Positions 1 through 7,809 of a DNA stretch of 10,269 bases are shown piece after piece (the first letter of the stretch is position 1; each line of letters begins with the position of its first letter). The stretch spans positions 1 through 10,269 of the forward strand of contig CAMWXF010000037.1 in assembly GCA_947178115.1 (NCBI GenBank), written 5' to 3'. The notes below the pieces were generated by a model. It made no database searches. It was given only the letters and a program-made list of their open reading frames with translations, and was not told the origin of the DNA. Origin of the DNA: an uncultured Lachnospiraceae bacterium (lineage in GTDB: Bacteria > Bacillota > Clostridia > Lachnospirales > Lachnospiraceae). The position numbers and the translations under genes were made by a program.

Positions 1-2269
1 CATAATAGAGCTTACCGTCGTTATACTGATCCTCATAGGTAATCGTCAGCCTGTAGACACCTGCATTCTTAGGAGAAATATCAGTACTGCTCATCTCATA
101 CCAGTCGTCTTCATCTGCGGGACCCCAGCTCTCAAACCCATTTGTCTGGTTCTCCTCCTGAATCTGCGCATCCAGCAGATCATCCGCACTGTAATATTGC
201 TCCCATGTATAGGTGAACTCTCTCAACAGTGTTTTGACCGGCTCATTGCCTTCTTTTGTTTTCACACCGACAACATTCTTATACTCGCTTCTCGCGCCGT
301 AAATCGGTTTGCCGTCATAGGTCTTGGCCGTCAAATCAGCGATCGTTAAAGCACCCTTCTTATCACCGAGCAGCTTCGTGATATCGATCTCCACCTCCGC
401 ACCGGGAGTCACCTCGACCGCAATCGCCTTATCAGCTGCTGTAGGTGTAGTATCTGTCTCATAATTGTAGTCAACGCCGTTGATATTGGAATCGTCATTG
501 ACATCCGTTCTGTGGCTGTAAGTGCCGTTTGCGTTATAGATTGCCTTCTTTCCGTCATAAATAACGCGGTACTTCTTATCAGCATCTAACCTGTAGCCCG
601 CATCATCTATATTCTTCCAACTGCTGCTGTCCTCCGATTCCTGCAGTGTGAATAGAGGCTCATAGATCTGGCTCACATTGGAATCATCGAATCCGGTTCC
701 CCAGACACTGCCTGCCTTCATTGCCTTGGTAACATCTTCGGTGGTTTCCTTGCCGTCTTTATTCGTCACCTTCGTTACCTTATAGGTAATCTTAGACAGC
801 ACTTCCTGCGCGGTCGTGCCTTCCAGAACCTTCAGCGATTCCTTATTTGTTGCCTCTACCGTGAGCATCGCCGGTTCGATCTCTACATCAATCTCATCGT
901 TGCTCTTTGCATAGATTCCCTCTTCGCCTGCATAAACCACATAATAAGTATAACTGCCGGCATCTGTCGGCGGCATTACCTTGCCGTCCTGATCCAACTC
1001 GCATCCCGGATATTCCGCCCACTCTCCGGTTACCGGAACTGCCTTGTCATCCTGACCCTTGAGTTCCACATAATCATCGGAAGCTGCATCATAGTATTTT
1101 ACCACGTATGTATAATCATCCGTGAGCTTCGGTGCTTCCGCCGGCTTTCCATCATACACTTTGGCCGTTATCGAAGTTGCCTCGGTCTCCTCATCCGGTT
1201 TCCACTTATCTGTTAATTTGACCTCTACTATCGTATGAATCAGATCCGTTACCACAATATCCGCGGTAAAAGACTCTAACTCATAATTCGCATAGACTGC
1301 CTTGCGGTCTGCAGCGGCATCCGCCTTAAAGTCCGGCGTAATATCTATGACATAGTCGCCGTTTTTCTTTAATTTGGTTCCGTTCTTGATCTCCGTACCG
1401 GTTATCGCGTCTCTGACTCCAACCACGGTCAGCACCAGATCCTCCTCACTAATGGCATTCTGTGCCGATTCAACACGGCCAATCACTGGCTTTACCGTCT
1501 CCTTCAGTGTGCCCGGCGCTACCATAATCCTTCCGTCTTCATAATCACCAACCAGGATTTTTACAGGCGCCTTCGTGATCTCACAGGTCACTTTCTTCTC
1601 CGCGCCATCGTGCACATCCGTGACTGCCGGATAGGATAAAGTGAGTTCATAAGTTCCCGCATTAATCGGTTCCTCGCCTGTTGCCATAGCGGTATAGTTC
1701 CCGTCCGCACCCTGCACCTTCCATGCATAAGTCACGCCTACATCCAACGCAGGTTCCATCTCAGAGTTACCGTTTTCCGTCTTCTTAAGCTGTACGCTGC
1801 CCAGATCAAATACAGAATATCCCGTATAAACAGCTTTCGTCTCCAGATCATCCGTAACGATCTCGTATACCGGTTTCTCCGCGCGGGGTGCCGGCTCATC
1901 CACTGTAGCCGGCGTATTGTCTGCGTCCGCTGCCGCATTGCTGCCGGATGCGTTTTCTCCTGTATTTGCTGTCGCATTGTCGGCGCCGGTTACATCAGCT
2001 CCCGTATCCGCCGCCGTATCATCAGCTCCGGTTACAATCTCCTCCGTGCCTGCCGCCATGTTATCATCGCCAACCGTTGTCGCATCTGTCGATGAATCTT
2101 CCTCCGTTCCTTCGGTCGCCTGCACTGCCGCATCGTTCTCCACGGTCTGCACCCCGTCACTGCCGGGTGCCGCAAGAGCCGTTGACGGAATCATGCTGAC
2201 AACCATTGTTACTGCTAAGATCATGGCCAGAATCCGTCTGGTCTGATATAGCTTTGTTATCTTACCCAT
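1..2269 (-). CDS. Large secreted surface protein with YDG/MBG-like repeats (3' end outside window)
   Basis: An open frame of 756 codons with no stop runs off the left edge, so the C terminus and any anchor (LPXTG or cell-wall-binding repeats) are unseen. The start at 2269 has an excellent ribosome site, AAGGAGGA at 2283-2276. Residues 1-34 form a signal peptide: a basic start (MGKITKLYQTRR), a hydrophobic core and a likely cut after ALA or ALAA. Residues 35-130 are a low-complexity acidic linker rich in Ala, Thr, Asp and Gly. Beyond it, units recur. Each opens with a Y-T/D-G element (VYTGYS about 148; VYDGKP about 371; TYDGKP about 650) and ends with an AG-x-Y strand (NAGTYELTLSYP about 203; DAGSYTYYVVYAG about 436; NAGVYRLTITYED about 735). 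This pattern is typical of the YDG/MBG-type beta-sandwich repeats of bacterial surface proteins. The sequence is acidic and lacks visible enzyme motifs. Role in adhesion or surface structure is inferred. Its promoter region holds a G9 tract (see separate entry). Confidence 0.9.
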   Translation of the reverse strand, partial: MGKITKLYQTRRILAMILAVTMVVSMIPSTALAAPGSDGVQTVENDAAVQATEGTEEDSSTDATTVGDDNMAAGTEEIVTGADDTAADTGADVTGADNATANTGENASGSNAAADADNTPATVDEPAPRAEKPVYEIVTDDLETKAVYTGYSVFDLGSVQLKKTENGNSEMEPALDVGVTYAWKVQGADGNYTAMATGEEPINAGTYELTLSYPAVTDVHDGAEKKVTCEITKAPVKILVGDYEDGRIMVAPGTLKETVKPVIGRVESAQNAISEEDLVLTVVGVRDAITGTEIKNGTKLKKNGDYVIDITPDFKADAAADRKAVYANYELESFTADIVVTDLIHTIVEVKLTDKWKPDEETEATSITAKVYDGKPAEAPKLTDDYTYVVKYYDAASDDYVELKGQDDKAVPVTGEWAEYPGCELDQDGKVMPPTDAGSYTYYVVYAGEEGIYAKSNDEIDVEIEPAMLTVEATNKESLKVLEGTTAQEVLSKITYKVTKVTNKDGKETTEDVTKAMKAGSVWGTGFDDSNVSQIYEPLFTLQESEDSSSWKNIDDAGYRLDADKKYRVIYDGKKAIYNANGTYSHRTDVNDDSNINGVDYNYETDTTPTAADKAIAVEVTPGAEVEIDITKLLGDKKGALTIADLTAKTYDGKPIYGARSEYKNVVGVKTKEGNEPVKTLLREFTYTWEQYYSADDLLDAQIQEENQTNGFESWGPADEDDWYEMSSTDISPKNAGVYRLTITYEDQYNDGKLYY

Positions 2270-2335
2270 TCTCTGTCCTCCTTATATGATTTGTCTGTTA
2301 TTGGGTTACTACGCAATATAAAGACACGTAAGCCC

Positions 2336-2365
2336 ATTCTACCCCCCCCCTATAAAAAAAATCAA
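2336..2365 (-). promoter_or_regulatory. Putative promoter of the surface-protein gene with homopolymer spacer
   Basis: On the minus strand the -35 box TTGATT (2365-2360, 4 of 6 to consensus) and -10 box TAGAAT (2341-2336, 5 of 6) are separated by 18 nt (2359-2342). The spacer is six T, ATA and nine G. The start codon lies about 65 nt downstream of the -10 box, leaving a normal leader with a strong ribosome site. Loss of one G would give the optimal 17-nt spacing; gains would move the boxes further apart. A second -10-like hexamer, TATATT at 2320-2315, has no matching -35 box. The promoter is read from sequence only. Confidence 0.6.
2342..2361 (-). repeat. Adjoining homopolymer tracts (T8, then G9 on the minus strand)
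   Basis: The plus strand shows C9 at 2342-2350 and A8 at 2354-2361, separated by TAT. Read in the direction of the surface-protein gene this is T8-ATA-G9. A nine-base G/C run is the kind of tract prone to strand slippage during replication. It is placed between the putative -35 and -10 boxes and upstream of the expected transcription start, so a length change would alter promoter geometry and not the mRNA or protein. Confidence 0.9.
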
Positions 2366-2382
2366 GTGCTTTCGCTTAACTT
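2354..2382 (-). terminator. Weak candidate intrinsic terminator after the SDR-kinase gene
   Basis: Directly at the stop codon (TAA, 2378-2376) the transcript can fold into a small hairpin. A GC-GAAA-GC tip (2375-2368) sits on an AAGT/ACTT stem (2382-2379 with 2367-2364) with a three-base bulge, and eight U follow at 2361-2354. The stem is short and imperfect, so termination may be partial. The U run doubles as part of the downstream promoter's -35 box and spacer, so it may be there for that reason only. Confidence 0.35.
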
Positions 2383-4370
2383 ATCTCCATCCGCTCCCAC
2401 TTCCGTTCCATATCCGCCACAAGCGCAAGCTGTGTCCGACAGCGGTCCAGATTCTGTCCTTCCCGCTCCGTATGGTAATAGATGTCCCCTTGCAAATAGT
2501 CCGTCAGGAAACGCATGCCCTGCTCCAGCGTAATGATTTTAGCGCCCATGGGAAGCGTCTCGATCTCTTTCTCCGTCAGACTGGTACCGCACCCTGCCAG
2601 ATAGCCCTGGGCATACGCTTCGTATAATTCCAGTGAAAGAGACACTTTACTCACATCCGTTTCATCTTCTGCCGCGGTACTGGCTCCGAAACGGATCGCA
2701 TCCCCGAAGTCATAGGCGCACAATCCCGGCATAATCGTATCCAGATCCACGATGCAGACCGCCGCATGGGTCTGCTCATCCAGCAAAATATTGTTAAGCT
2801 TCGTATCATTGTGCGTAATTCTAAGCGGCAGCTCGCCCCGTTTCTGCATGTCCGTAAGAACGGACATCTCATCCCTGTGCGCTCTGATAAAATTGATCTC
2901 TTCCACCACACTGTCCGCTCTGCGGCACACGTCCTGTTCCACCGCCCGTTCAAAATCCTGATAACGTTTCGGCGTATTGTGAAAATCGGGAATCGTCTCA
3001 TGCAGCGTTTCGGCGGGATAATCCGCCAGCATCGCCTGAAAACATCCGAAAGCACGACCGTTCTCATAGAAATCTTCTTTCCGCTCCACCCGGTCTAAAG
3101 TCGTTATATGCTCAATGCAGAGATAGACCCGCCAGTCCTGTCCCTGCGCATCGGTGTAGTATGATGTACCAGCCACGGTCGGAATCACGGTCATAGTCTC
3201 CCGCTCGGGATCACCGCCCGCTTGAATGATTTTCTCCCGAAGATAGGCAGTCACATTCACAATATTTTCCATCAGCTCATCCGTATTGCGGAAAATCTCT
3301 GTATTGATTTTCTGCAGGATAAACTTACGTCCACCCTCTGTCGTCACGAGAAAAGTGTGATTGATATGCCCGCTGCCGTGCGGTTTGACCGACAGAATTT
3401 CCCGTTCCGGCAGGAAATGGGCGAAAATCTCCTTTTTCTCCACGATCTCAATATAATAATCGATCAACTCATAGATCCAGTCATGCAGTCTTGTAAACTG
3501 AAATCCCAGCTTCTGTGCCCGATCCGTATTGATACTGTAGCTCGGCTCGCCGTTATAGGGCGCCGGATCTCCCGCGCTGTCCAGAACCGCCCGCGTGTGT
3601 GTTTTCTTTTCCACATAGTCAATAATCTCCCGAAGTGAGATCGTACCGGCGGAACATCCGTTGACAGCTTTGACAGACAACTGTGCCGTCGGGTCCGCAG
3701 ACCCATGATCACCGGACAGATCAGCAACGCATGCCATATCATCCATGCCCGCCAGATAAGCCAGAAACTCTCCCGCCTCATCGGAGCGTATATAGCCCAT
3801 CTGCGCATCAATATTGTCAATATACATGGGCTGCGACTTCATGACATGTTCCACATAGAACAGCATACGGTTCGTATAATCATCCCTGCCGATCACGAAA
3901 GGATAGCGTACGGCCATCCAATTCCTGTCATCATAGCACACACGCAGCGCGCACTCCGCCTGTCTCTTAATCACGTCATACGGAAAGTCCGCCCTGTCGC
4001 ACCAGATCAGATTTTCATCCGCCCCGTCGTAATCCTCTTCCACCGTGTCCATATGCTTCGGCCGATATACCGCTGTTGTTGACATATAGAGATAGCAGCC
4101 ACAGTCGATCACTTCCATAATTGATCTGATGTCATTGGAGCAGTAAGCAATCTTATCTATAACAACATCAAAGTACTTCCCCGCAAGTGCCCTGCGCATA
4201 CTCTCTGCATCTGAGCGGTCCATGATAATCCGTTCTACCGAATCACCGAAGTCATCTCCGCTCCTGCCGCGGGTCGCTATCGTCACATGATGACCGTCCG
4301 CCAACAGTCTATGAACCATCGGAATCCCGAAAAACCTTGTACCGCCGATAACCAGAATATTTTTTCCCAT
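2376..4370 (-). CDS. Fusion protein: atypical SDR epimerase/reductase + NahK-like sugar kinase (APH fold)
   Basis: The 664-residue product is cytoplasmic, with no signal or membrane segment. Residues 1 to about 310 form a Rossmann-fold extended SDR. It has the nucleotide loop GGTRFFG (9-15, with Arg replacing the central Gly as in atypical or CSP41-like SDRs), an active-site-like STTAVY (97-102) and YxxxK as YDVIK (131-135). Residues from about 325 to 664 form a phosphotransferase domain of the aminoglycoside/choline kinase fold. It has GSGHINHTFLV as ATP loop (332-342), ILQKIN (351-356), the catalytic loop HNDTKLNN (520-527), and DLD (542-544) followed by DFGDAIR (554-560). The HNDTKLNN and DLDTIMPG wording resembles N-acetylhexosamine 1-kinases. 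A sugar kinase joined to a sugar-nucleotide epimerase-like domain fits a hexosamine or hexose pathway, but the substrate is not shown. The start lies 2 nt after the upstream stop, with only a modest AAAGG ribosome site, suggesting coupled translation. Two separate proteins by sequencing error is unlikely because the frame is continuous. Confidence 0.9.
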   Translation of the reverse strand: MGKNILVIGGTRFFGIPMVHRLLADGHHVTIATRGRSGDDFGDSVERIIMDRSDAESMRRALAGKYFDVVIDKIAYCSNDIRSIMEVIDCGCYLYMSTTAVYRPKHMDTVEEDYDGADENLIWCDRADFPYDVIKRQAECALRVCYDDRNWMAVRYPFVIGRDDYTNRMLFYVEHVMKSQPMYIDNIDAQMGYIRSDEAGEFLAYLAGMDDMACVADLSGDHGSADPTAQLSVKAVNGCSAGTISLREIIDYVEKKTHTRAVLDSAGDPAPYNGEPSYSINTDRAQKLGFQFTRLHDWIYELIDYYIEIVEKKEIFAHFLPEREILSVKPHGSGHINHTFLVTTEGGRKFILQKINTEIFRNTDELMENIVNVTAYLREKIIQAGGDPERETMTVIPTVAGTSYYTDAQGQDWRVYLCIEHITTLDRVERKEDFYENGRAFGCFQAMLADYPAETLHETIPDFHNTPKRYQDFERAVEQDVCRRADSVVEEINFIRAHRDEMSVLTDMQKRGELPLRITHNDTKLNNILLDEQTHAAVCIVDLDTIMPGLCAYDFGDAIRFGASTAAEDETDVSKVSLSLELYEAYAQGYLAGCGTSLTEKEIETLPMGAKIITLEQGMRFLTDYLQGDIYYHTEREGQNLDRCRTQLALVADMERKWERMEIS

Positions 4371-4372
4371 AC

Positions 4373-5989
4373 TTATAACCGTACCTTTCTTTTTTCTGAC
4401 TGCCTCAAAATATACTCTCCGATTCCCATGCAGATAAAAACAAACGGCGTACAGAGCACCTGCTGATAACAGAAGAAGTTATAGCACATATACGCCACTA
4501 TCGCCGCCGCGATTCCCGCCGCCATAACCTCCCGTCGATGCACGTACATAAGCCGTCTGATCTCTGTCACATAAATGCCCAGATATGCCGCCGCTCCGAA
4601 AATTCCGCCGTTAATAAGTATATTCAGCCACTCATTATGGGCATTCGTCAGCTGCTTCGTACCCCACAGCAATTCCTCTTCCTCATTATAATGCGCATTG
4701 ACATAAGAATGAAAACAGTCGGGTCCCACGCCGAAAAGCTTATGCACGACCTTTTCCTCTGCAAAAAGCTTCGCGCTGAAGCGCCATATCCTGCCCCTGC
4801 CGTTTCCCCAGTCGTCATTCCAGTTAAAATATGAGACATCCGCCAGCCGGTCGGATACCGCCTGCGGCAGCATACCTCGCGCCTGCAGACCGACCACAAG
4901 CACAATGCCCAAAACTGCGGCCGCAGCTGCAACCGGTACGATCTGCCCTGCCCTTCTCATCAAGTCCACCGGATAACATCGGTCCATGTCCTGTATCCCC
5001 ATGGCATACAGCAGAACCGTAACAGCCAGACAAATCCCAAACAAAAACCATGTAATCCACGAATCCCACATCAGCCTTGTCACAAAATCCACCTTCAGCT
5101 CCGGGTTCGGACGAATCCCTACAAGAACCGCCATAATCTTTCCCGAAGCAAAGAAGAGCGTAAGCACACCCATAAACCGGCACATCTTTGCCCTCTCTCC
5201 GGCCACTGTCACAAGTAGCAGAATCAGCGCGCCTGCCAGTGCAAAATAAGCGCTGTCGCTGTTCTGGGTCACCAGCGTACAGAAACCGAGCACAGTAAAC
5301 AAACCGCCTGCCCACAGCCATTCTTTCCGATCCGTGTGCAGAAACACACCGATGCCGACCGGCAGCGTCACGCCAAGAAAACTCCCATACCAAGACGCCT
5401 GCCCCAGAGTGGATAAGAACTGTGCTTTCTGCCCATAAGACAATCCGTCATAGAAACCGATGGGATCGATCAGTAGTCTGTGCAGAATTCCGATCCCGTA
5501 GACAATGCCGGCCGCCATGCATAACACCGTCAATATCAGGCGGTAGTATCTGCCGAATCGGGATAGCATAAGATAGAGCAGCACGAAACTAATCTGCGAC
5601 ATCAATCCCATGTTCCATCCGGTATATCCCCACAGGGCATCCTGATAAAATCCTCCGGAAATTACAGATATTCCCGATAATATCAAATATGCAAGCACAA
5701 ATCCGTCCGTGACGGATATTTGCGGTCTTCTATGTTCTTTTACCCGAAAAAAACCGTACGGTATCATTGCCATAAGCAAAACCGCACCGCCGCCAATCAT
5801 GACAGTCCGGTATGCTGCGAATTTCGCGTTGCCGATCTGATGATAACCATCCGCAGCGTAGAAGGGTACTGCGGTGCACAGAATAATCAATACTATGGCC
5901 AGCAAATACTCTATGATCTGCCCTGTGACTTGAACTCCGGTACCCGCAGAATCTTTCTTCTGATCATTCTTTACAATCTTATTGCTCAT
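4373..5989 (-). CDS. O-antigen ligase/polymerase family membrane protein (second paralog)
   Basis: The product is a 538-residue multi-pass membrane protein with roughly 12-14 hydrophobic segments, beginning about residues 26-46 and ending about 506-525. Between about 371 and 450 lies a long, presumably extracytoplasmic loop with NDDWGNGRGR (391-400), GVGPDCF (420-426) and LTNAHNE (447-453). His451 starts an exact match to the WaaL motif H[NSQ]-x9-G-x-x-[GTY] (HN, nine residues, G462, G465). WaaL and Wzy family members transfer or polymerise undecaprenyl-linked glycans outside the membrane. In a Gram-positive host the likely roles are polymerising or attaching a surface polysaccharide, or glycosylating protein; sequence alone does not separate these. 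It shares block after block with the upstream gene (STLG, VTQ.SDSAY, DWGNGRG, GPDCF, NAHNE, QQVL.TP, MGIGE), so the two arose by tandem duplication. Gaps are 3 bp upstream and 2 bp downstream. Confidence 0.88.
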   Translation of the reverse strand: MSNKIVKNDQKKDSAGTGVQVTGQIIEYLLAIVLIILCTAVPFYAADGYHQIGNAKFAAYRTVMIGGGAVLLMAMIPYGFFRVKEHRRPQISVTDGFVLAYLILSGISVISGGFYQDALWGYTGWNMGLMSQISFVLLYLMLSRFGRYYRLILTVLCMAAGIVYGIGILHRLLIDPIGFYDGLSYGQKAQFLSTLGQASWYGSFLGVTLPVGIGVFLHTDRKEWLWAGGLFTVLGFCTLVTQNSDSAYFALAGALILLLVTVAGERAKMCRFMGVLTLFFASGKIMAVLVGIRPNPELKVDFVTRLMWDSWITWFLFGICLAVTVLLYAMGIQDMDRCYPVDLMRRAGQIVPVAAAAAVLGIVLVVGLQARGMLPQAVSDRLADVSYFNWNDDWGNGRGRIWRFSAKLFAEEKVVHKLFGVGPDCFHSYVNAHYNEEEELLWGTKQLTNAHNEWLNILINGGIFGAAAYLGIYVTEIRRLMYVHRREVMAAGIAAAIVAYMCYNFFCYQQVLCTPFVFICMGIGEYILRQSEKRKVRL

Positions 5990-5992
5990 ACA

Positions 5993-7756
5993 TCACTTTT
6001 CCCACGTTTCTGTTAACCCGTCTTCCGCACGCTTGGCCATACTTCGACAGAGCCGTTCCCCGATCCCCATGACGATAAAAATATAAGGCGTATTGAGCAC
6101 CTGCTGAAAACTGACCATACCGTGTACCGCATACGCCAATATGCCCACCGCGCACATATACAGAAGCGGCTGTTTATCCGCCCTGCGCATACATCTTAGG
6201 AACGCGCTCAGAAAGAGTCCCAGATAGCACAGAAAACCAATCGCTCCCACATTGACAAGCTGTGTAAGCAGCTCATTATGCGCATTAGTCAGCCGTTGAT
6301 TGGTAAAGCTGTCCGCCAGCCTCTGCGCCAGCATGGGCACGTCATACACATAATCCGCGAAACAATCCGGTCCTATGCCCACAACCTTATGTAGTGTATC
6401 CATGTTCCGGTACGCGTCGATACCACAATTCCACGCGGCTCCTCTGCCGTTTCCCCAGTCTTCGTTAAAGATAAGCAGGAACCCGCTCTCTTCCTCCGCT
6501 GTCCCTGCCGCTCCCCTGACATGAAGAATACCGTTGTGAAACAGATAAGCAGTTACAACACAGAATAATACAACACTCACACCTACCGCGACAACGCCCC
6601 TCTGCCTGTGCTTTCCCATATAAGGTCCTCGCAACAGACGCCAAATACCCGTGCTGGCAGAACCGTCCGCCTTGCTGCCCGCAAAAATATAAGAAGCCCT
6701 GTCCAATCCACGAAGCAGTCCATAACATAGTATAAGAATTGCAAGTGCCCACAGTATGACATTGCCGTCAAACAGCGCCGCAGTAATACGCGATCCTCCG
6801 TCTGCCGGTTCGTAATTATAATCCAGTGCCGGGATATATCGCAGAACCCGCCCTAACCGGCAACTTACGGCAAACATCATGCACAGCTCCAGAAAGCGAT
6901 ACATCTTATGACCGTTATGAAACGATAACAGAAACAAAACAATAAATATTATAGCAAAAACAAGATATGCACTGTCACTGCCCTGCGTCACACCACTGAG
7001 CATAGCAATCATACTATAAATACCTGCAGGCAGACGAGCCCACCCGCCGGCGCTGCACCAATACCATGCGATTCCGATCGATGCCGCCACAGACCAGTAA
7101 CCGCAGAACCAATTGATGTTACCAAGCGTAGAAATAAATGTATCTGTCTGTCCCTCCATCACGATCGGATAGACAGAATACCGATTGCAGATTCCCAACA
7201 GAAATACCACCGCCGATGCCGCCAGCCATACCTCGATCCAACCTCTGTTTTGATAAAAATAACGGGAGAAAAAGAAATAGAGCAGTACAAATATCATCTG
7301 CGTGACGGTTCCCATGTACCATCCCTCCACTCCCCAGAGCGCATCCTCCTTATAAGCAGAGCCGAGATACGACAGCATCACCGCGACAAAATACCCGTAG
7401 GCAAACCAGTCCGTGACAGACATCGTCTGATAATGCTTTACCAGCCAGTGCCCATCCCGCCGGCACAAAACCGCTGCCACAATGACGACTGCCATCACCG
7501 CAATCGTTGTCAAGCTGATGTTTCGGAAAAGCTCATACTTCACATCACCGATCAGTGTATAGCCGCCCGGCGCATAGAAAGGGTATATCAACACCATCAC
7601 AAGGAAATATGCCATCATAATCCCTTGGCAGATATCCGTGTGCCAGCCACCCTTTTCACTCTCCGCCATCACCGCGTCCGACTCCGGCAAATCTTCCGCT
7701 AATTGTTCCGCATTTGTCTGTTCTGATTCAATACAATTTCGTTCCGTTCTTTTCAT
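5993..7756 (-). CDS. O-antigen ligase/polymerase family membrane protein (first paralog)
   Basis: The 587-residue product is paralogous to the next gene. After an acidic cytoplasmic tail (about 1-40) come roughly 12-14 hydrophobic segments from about 43-63 to 550-568. Key blocks are ALWGVEGWYMG (139-149), FISTLGNINW (207-216), VTQGSDSAY (256-264), NEDWGNGRG (431-439), GIGPDCF (460-466) and LTNAHNE (489-495). His493 begins an exact WaaL-type motif, HN-x9-G-x-x-G (G504, G507). Both paralogs keep the motif His and the GRG Arg, so both look active. They differ in the loop between GPDCF and NAHNE and in this protein's long insert (about 355-385). The ribosome site before ATG 7756 is weak (ATCGG). 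Met30, preceded by GGAGT, is a less likely alternative start that would remove much of the acidic tail. It is first of a three-gene block with 3-bp and 2-bp gaps. Polymerase, ligase or protein oligosaccharyltransferase roles remain open. Confidence 0.88.
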   Translation of the reverse strand: MKRTERNCIESEQTNAEQLAEDLPESDAVMAESEKGGWHTDICQGIMMAYFLVMVLIYPFYAPGGYTLIGDVKYELFRNISLTTIAVMAVVIVAAVLCRRDGHWLVKHYQTMSVTDWFAYGYFVAVMLSYLGSAYKEDALWGVEGWYMGTVTQMIFVLLYFFFSRYFYQNRGWIEVWLAASAVVFLLGICNRYSVYPIVMEGQTDTFISTLGNINWFCGYWSVAASIGIAWYWCSAGGWARLPAGIYSMIAMLSGVTQGSDSAYLVFAIIFIVLFLLSFHNGHKMYRFLELCMMFAVSCRLGRVLRYIPALDYNYEPADGGSRITAALFDGNVILWALAILILCYGLLRGLDRASYIFAGSKADGSASTGIWRLLRGPYMGKHRQRGVVAVGVSVVLFCVVTAYLFHNGILHVRGAAGTAEEESGFLLIFNEDWGNGRGAAWNCGIDAYRNMDTLHKVVGIGPDCFADYVYDVPMLAQRLADSFTNQRLTNAHNELLTQLVNVGAIGFLCYLGLFLSAFLRCMRRADKQPLLYMCAVGILAYAVHGMVSFQQVLNTPYIFIVMGIGERLCRSMAKRAEDGLTETWEK

Positions 7757-7809
7757 CCGATTTTAATATCTGTCTTGTTCAATGCATGTCACAATAAAAC
7801 TCCACTTTT

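Noticed and set aside
1917..2246. Plus-strand ORF rich in Ser, Ala, Val and Pro
   Set aside because: It is the antisense reading of the low-complexity linker and signal peptide of the surface protein; its composition comes from the repetitive coding strand and it has no ribosome site of note.
1..2269. Tandem DNA repeats encoding the YDG/MBG-like units
   Set aside because: The similarity is at the protein-motif level only. I saw no long near-identical DNA repeats, so recombination between units is not supported here.
2315..2320. TATATT as a -10 box for the surface-protein gene
   Set aside because: There is no -35-like hexamer 16-18 nt upstream and no extended -10; the TTGATT/TAGAAT pair is better.
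4824..5393. 189-codon minus-strand ORF inside the second ligase gene
   Set aside because: It lies wholly within a well-supported membrane-protein gene in another frame, has no family motifs, and its composition (many Gly, Arg, Cys) is that of a shadow frame.
7250..7702. 150-codon plus-strand ORF rich in His, Arg and Ile
   Set aside because: It is antisense to conserved membrane segments of the first ligase gene, and its residue mix is typical of reverse-strand shadows.
7788..7806. Terminator after the AI-2E gene (AAAAAAGTGGAGTTTTATT on the minus strand)
   Set aside because: The A and T runs could pair only as a weak A-T stem around GTGGAG, with no GC-rich stem and no real U tract after it.
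7757..7809. Promoter in the 53-bp gap before the first ligase gene
   Set aside because: The best pair, TTGTGA with GATATT at 18 nt, matches only 4 of 6 at each box. It cannot be told from chance, although a promoter here would make biological sense.
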